Assembly: GCA_023807065.1 (NCBI GenBank)
Contig: JAJJLU010004663.1
Span: forward strand, 1 to 10,629
Direction: 5' to 3'
Source of the DNA: Isotricha intestinalis
Lineage: Eukaryota; Ciliophora; Litostomatea; Vestibuliferida; Isotrichidae
Length of the DNA: 10,629 nucleotides
Each line of letters begins with the position of its first letter. Within the stretch, counting starts at the first letter, position 1. Below are positions 6,600-10,629 of this stretch, piece by piece. The position numbers and the translations under genes are program-made. Below the pieces are notes generated by a model that saw only the letters and a program-made list of their open reading frames with translations, was not told the DNA's origin and ran no database searches.

Positions 6600-8612
6600 T
6601 TATGATTGATTTGCTTTTATCATTTTTTTCATATAATTAACTTGTTTTTCTTTATTTTTTCCTATTTTTTCTTCAACATTTGTTAAATAATCTTTATATA
6701 ATTTTTCATTTGGATTTAATGATATTATTATTTTAAGAATATTTTTAGCAGACTCATATTCTCCTCTTTCATATAAAATTAAATATTGATAATATTGTAC
6801 TTTTTCATCTTTAAGATATAATTTTAAAAATTCATTTATATATTTTAAACATTGATCTTTCCTTCCCATTTTATATAAAAATATTACTAAATTTGACATA
6901 ATTTTTTTAATTACATCATCAATTTCTTTATTATAAGATTTTGTAGTTGTTACATCTTCAATTTCTTTAAAAACTTGATCATTATAAGCAATATGATTTC
7001 TATTATCTAAATTTACATATTTAATATATATATCAGCAATTTTTTTATTTATTTTTTTTGATTTATGAATCATTCCTTTTTTATAAAATTCATTTGAAAT
7101 TTCTTTATAATATAATAATTTCTCAGTTTTGTTTTCTATTAATTTATTATGTAATACAAATAAATTTTCTTCAAAATTTAAAAGACAACAAGTAAATTCA
7201 ACATCAATTGATTTTTCTTTATCAAATTTAAAATATTCATCAAAACACTTTCTATCTTTACCTAATTGAAAATAATTATCTTCATAATTTTCTTTTTCAA
7301 TAGTAAAACTTAAAGTAATTAAATTTAAAGGTTTCATTGTAACTAAAATATCTTTTCTAAATAAATTTGGAAAATTCATTTCTAAAGGTTCATAAATAGG
7401 AAATTCATAATTTTTATTTTTTAATTCTTCATCAACCATAAATTGAATTTGTTGTTCATAAAAAGGGAGTTTCTTAATTTTATGTTTTAAATCTTTTATT
7501 TCTTTTATATATTCATCTTTACTTTTATTAAAATCAGAATATATAATTTTATTATCTTTTCCAATACTTAATTCACAAGCAAGCATAATTAAAGAATCTT
7601 TTAAAGGACTAAGATTTCCAATTCCATTAATTATTTTTAATTTTCTATATTCTTTTTCTTTATAATAATTAAATGATATATTATTTTTAAATTTAATTAA
7701 TTCCATTTCATATTGAATTCTTCCTTGGAATAAATCTTCTATTTTTATTCCTTTATTTTTTAATTCTTTAATTAGAATATTATTCTCATTTTTTTTATCT
7801 AAACAAGATTCTTTAAATAAATCCTTTCTTACATCAACAATACATTTTTCTCCTTTTTTCATAGATTTAATAATAATTATTTCAAGTTCAGAAAAATTAG
7901 TTTCATTACATATTAAATTAATATTTTCTAATTCAATTACCTTTTGTAAACTTTGATATAAAGATAAATTAATAATAATTTCAGAACCTTTATCAGGTCT
8001 ATTAGTTCCTTTTTTATTATCAGAAAAAACTAAAATTCTTTTTAACAATTCTCTTTTACCAGTTAAATCATATAATTTAATATAATCAATTAATTCAATT
8101 TCATAAATTAAAGTATTTTCACTCATTTTTTTTAATAAAGATTCTAAATTTTCTCCTTCCTTTAAAATAATTTTATCAGTTTCAATATATCTATTCATTT
8201 TATCAAAAGTAACTTTTCTAAAACCATATTTTGGTTCTAAAGTAATAACTGACATTTCTCCTTTTCTCATAAAAGTAATAGTTTTAACAATACCATAAGG
8301 AAGAATAATTTTATTTAAATAATCATTTAATTCTTTAGTTTCTATAAGAGGATTTTCTTTATCGTCTTTAAAATAACATTTATATTTAATTTTAACATAA
8401 TCTAATTTAGATGGTTTATCAACACCTCTTCCAGGAATTTTTATCATTTTAATTACGTGATTTAATATTATTTTATCAACTTGATTTACTGCATCTTGAG
8501 GAGCTTCAATATCACTGTCAAAATCAGCTTGTTCAGAAACAATAGAATGTATACTTATTCTATCATTATCTTCATTATCATTTTCATTAATAGAATTATT
8601 ATCCATTAACAT
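6600..8612 (-). CDS. FKBP-TPR immunophilin-like co-chaperone, FKBP sites degenerate
   Basis: An intact 670-residue frame runs from the ATG at 8610-8612 to a TAA at 6600-6602. A second ATG two codons in (Met3) could serve instead; an in-frame TAA lies upstream. Residues 1-45 are acidic. Residues about 46-178 form an FKBP-like module (IPGRGVDKPSKLDYVKIKYK, then MRKGEMSVITLEPKYGF and LIYEIELIDY). A second lies at about 185-308 (KGTNRPDKGSEIIINLSLY, MKKGEKCIVDV, YEMELIKF), and a more divergent third at about 318-480 ends in VEFTCCLLNFEE. Residues about 495-670 match the TPR tail of FKBP51/52-type proteins (NEFYKKG, LVIFLYKMGRKDQCLKYINE, ERGEYESAKNIL, SLNPNEKLYKDYL, and a C-terminal NYMKKMI). In the family the TPRs dock on HSP90 and FKBP domains isomerise prolines. 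Module 1 lacks the usual Phe-Asp pair and pocket Trp, so catalysis may be lost and a scaffold role is inferred. It is divergent from the WNK gene. Confidence 0.8.
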   Translation of the reverse strand: MLMDNNSINENDNEDNDRISIHSIVSEQADFDSDIEAPQDAVNQVDKIILNHVIKMIKIPGRGVDKPSKLDYVKIKYKCYFKDDKENPLIETKELNDYLNKIILPYGIVKTITFMRKGEMSVITLEPKYGFRKVTFDKMNRYIETDKIILKEGENLESLLKKMSENTLIYEIELIDYIKLYDLTGKRELLKRILVFSDNKKGTNRPDKGSEIIINLSLYQSLQKVIELENINLICNETNFSELEIIIIKSMKKGEKCIVDVRKDLFKESCLDKKNENNILIKELKNKGIKIEDLFQGRIQYEMELIKFKNNISFNYYKEKEYRKLKIINGIGNLSPLKDSLIMLACELSIGKDNKIIYSDFNKSKDEYIKEIKDLKHKIKKLPFYEQQIQFMVDEELKNKNYEFPIYEPLEMNFPNLFRKDILVTMKPLNLITLSFTIEKENYEDNYFQLGKDRKCFDEYFKFDKEKSIDVEFTCCLLNFEENLFVLHNKLIENKTEKLLYYKEISNEFYKKGMIHKSKKINKKIADIYIKYVNLDNRNHIAYNDQVFKEIEDVTTTKSYNKEIDDVIKKIMSNLVIFLYKMGRKDQCLKYINEFLKLYLKDEKVQYYQYLILYERGEYESAKNILKIIISLNPNEKLYKDYLTNVEEKIGKNKEKQVNYMKKMIKANQS

Positions 8613-8856
8613 TTGTAAAATAAAATAATTTATTTATTTTAATTTAAGTATTATTTTTTTTTAATTTATTAATAATTTTGATTTTTTATATATATTGAAA
8701 TATATTTATATTATAATGATTTCAAATAAAATTTTTGTTTTAAAAATATAAAAAATAAAACCTACATTTAAGACAGAAAAAATTATAAATAAAAAATGGA
8801 AAAACACTTAATATCCCATAAATAAATATAAAATTATAATTTAATAAATTTTAAAT
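8613..8856. promoter_or_regulatory. Bidirectional promoter region between FKBP and WNK genes
   Basis: These 244 bp separate the start codons of two divergent genes, so both promoters must lie here. The sequence is nearly all A/T with runs of T and A. The only more mixed patch is around 8760-8820 (for example CCTACATTTAAGACAG), closer to the WNK start. No specific motif can be defended from sequence alone. The arrangement allows, but does not prove, co-regulation. Confidence 0.5.
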
Positions 8857-10629
8857 ATGCAAAATGAAAACAATTTACAAGTAAAAAAAGAAAAAACTGA
8901 ATTTTCAATAAAAACTGAAATTCCAGTAAAAATATATCAAATACCACAAAATAATAATATTTCAAGTGAAGAATTATCATCAGATAAAAATATAGAAACA
9001 GAAGAAGAAAGATATTCATCTTCAAATAATAGTACTCCATCTCACAAAATGTTATTAGAAAAATCAATACCTTCAGAATATCAAAAGCAAAAATTAATAA
9101 AACCAACAAAGAAAAATAATAATAATATATCTATAAAAGATTTAAAAATAAAAAAAAAGTTTAAAAAAGAAGAAGAATCAAATGAAGAAAGTTCTTCAGA
9201 AAAAGAAATAATAGAAAAAGAAAATAGAAAAATAGTAGAAAAAAGTCCTCAAGGAAGATTTTATCATTTTAACGAAATAATAGGTTCAGGAGCTCAAAAA
9301 ACAGTATATATTGCATATGATTCAGATGAAGGAAGAGAAGTTGCTTGGAATGCAATAAATTTAAATGTTAATATATCTAATAATGAAGATACGTTAAAAA
9401 CAATTAAAAATGAAATTGAAATTTTAAAATTAGTTCATCATCCAAATATATTAAGTTTCATATATGGTTTTTATTTACAAGAAAAAAAAGAAATTGTTAT
9501 TATAACAGAATTAATTAATGGAGGATCATTAAAAGCATATTTAAATATATATAAATATCCAAGATTAAGAGTAATAAAATTATGGTGTCAAGAAATATTA
9601 AAAGGATTAAAATATTTGCATGAATTTAATCCTCCAATTATTCATAGAGATATAAAATGTGATAATATATTAATAAATAAAGCAACTGGAGAAGTTAAAA
9701 TTGGTGATTTGGGTTTTTCAAGAATGTTAAAAAGCTCAGAATATGCTAAAACTTTTTCAGGAACTGTTGAATTTTGTTCTCCTGAAGTTTATCAAGGGAA
9801 ATATACTGTTAAAGCAGATATTTATTCTTTTGGTATGACTATGCTTGAAATGGTTACTAGAGAAAAACCTTATAAAGAATGTGATGGGAATATTTTATTA
9901 ATTTGTGATAAAGTTGTTAAGAAAATTTATCCTTTGTGTATGAATAAAATTAGAAATGAAAAATTAAAAAATTTCATTCAATTATGTTTTAAAAGTGAAA
10001 GTGAAAGACCTTCTGCTAATGATTTATTACAAAATGAGTTTTTAAATGATTTAGAAAGTGATGAAAATAATTATCCTGGCTTTAGCTTATCCTTTAATTA
10101 AAAATGAAAATGATGATATGAATACAAATAATTATACTAGTATAAATAATAAAATTTCAATGATGAATAATCCATTTATTAGAAATAAAGGTAATAACAA
10201 TAATAATTTAAATGTAGGTTTTTCTAATATAAATAATAATAATATTAATAATATAAGAAATAAGATTCATGATTCAAATAATAATGGAAATAATACTAAT
10301 TATGAAAAGAAAAAAAATAATGAAAATGAAAATAAACCAAAGATTTTGACAGGCAGTTCTGGGAGCAAAGAAATAATTGATAAAGAAAAAAAAGATATTA
10401 ATAAAACAGTTGGAATGTCATTAATAAATTTAACTAAAAGTTCAACAAATGTTGTTCCTAATTTAAATAATAATGGAAATGAAATTTCTATTAAATTAGA
10501 TGAAGATGAAAAAAGTAATGAAAATATAGCTAAAATTGTATTAATGAAAAAAAATAAAGGAAAAACTTTAAAAATTAAATTTGATTTTATTTTTAATACA
10601 GATACTATTGAAGGAGTAACTAATGAATT
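8857..10629 (+). CDS. WNK: WNK-family protein kinase (two exons shown, 3' end beyond window)
   Basis: Exon 1 is 8857-10057 and exon 2 starts at 10086 and stays open to the window edge (581 full codons). WNK kinases regulate ion transport and osmotic stress by activating SPAK/OSR1-type kinases. Residues 1-132 are Lys/Glu/Ser-rich and disordered. The kinase domain spans about 135-397. The glycine loop GSGAQKTVY carries Lys148 at the WNK catalytic-lysine position (WNK1 Lys233). The usual subdomain II lysine is Asn165 in EVAWN, the WNK hallmark and the residue found in plant WNKs. Other landmarks are Glu186 (helix C), His263-Arg264-Asp265, DLG (284-286) and AKTFSGTVEF, with Thr299 where WNK1 has Ser382. 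Residues about 405-545 are Asn-rich linker. Residues about 548-581 (ENIAKIVLMKK, IKFDFIFNTDTIEGVTNE) resemble the OSR1_C-like domain that follows WNK kinase domains. Phe287 replaces a chloride-binding Leu. The family call is firm; the exon junction is likely. Confidence 0.9.
10058..10085 (+). other. Probable 28-nt GT-AG intron in the WNK gene
   Basis: The interval begins GTGATGAAAA and ends GGCTTTAG. The kinase frame reads to a TAA at 10099-10101, while strongly coding sequence continues in the +1-shifted frame to the window end. Removing these 28 nt makes codon 401 ACT (A from 10057, CT from 10086-10087) and enters that frame exactly. The 5' site GTGATG is less canonical than GTAAAT in UPF2. 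Alternatives are a +1 ribosomal frameshift at AAT-TAA-A or an assembly indel, so this is less certain than the UPF2 intron. Confidence 0.7.

Noticed and set aside
8834..9109. Minus-strand 91-codon hydrophobic frame
   Set aside because: It is antisense to the Lys/Glu-rich N-terminus of the WNK gene; hydrophobicity follows from base composition.

Overview
The window is protein-coding nuclear DNA from a very AT-rich single-celled eukaryote (roughly four fifths A+T by eye). Genes are separated by short, almost pure A/T spacers. The proteins are full of Asn, Lys, Ile and Glu, arginine is nearly always AGA, and low-complexity Asn runs are common. Both TAA and TGA end genes and no TAA, TAG or TGA is needed as a sense codon, so the standard genetic code fits. 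Two genes need removal of very small GT-AG introns (31 and 28 nt) to be read. Very short introns plus extreme AT content suggest a ciliate macronuclear genome that keeps the standard code, such as a litostome/rumen-type ciliate. This placement is an inference; other AT-rich protists are possible. There is no operon, phage, CRISPR, rRNA or tRNA signal.

Layout. Positions 1-698 (minus) hold the N-terminal part of a protein with a CBM20 starch-binding domain, cut by the window edge. Positions 981-2165 (minus) hold a mostly disordered protein with one RanBP2-type zinc finger. Positions 2166-3586 are a 1.4 kb gene-poor stretch with two perfect palindromes and, on the minus strand, what looks like a decayed coding sequence. 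Positions 3587-6470 (plus) hold the nonsense-mediated decay factor UPF2, with a short first exon and a 31-nt intron. Positions 6600-8612 (minus, convergent with UPF2) hold an FKBP/TPR immunophilin-like co-chaperone whose FKBP active sites look degenerate. Positions 8857-10629 (plus, divergent from the FKBP gene) hold a WNK-family kinase. A 28-nt intron joins its catalytic domain to a second exon that reaches the start of an OSR1_C-like domain at the window edge.

The genes do not form an obvious pathway. They are housekeeping and regulatory functions: mRNA surveillance, protein folding, ion or osmotic stress signalling, possible RNA binding and glycan binding. The most useful points are the two tiny introns that change the gene models, the WNK kinase with Phe at a chloride-sensing position, the degenerate FKBP modules, and the decayed, palindrome-containing intergenic region. 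I did not find a convincing new multi-gene system.
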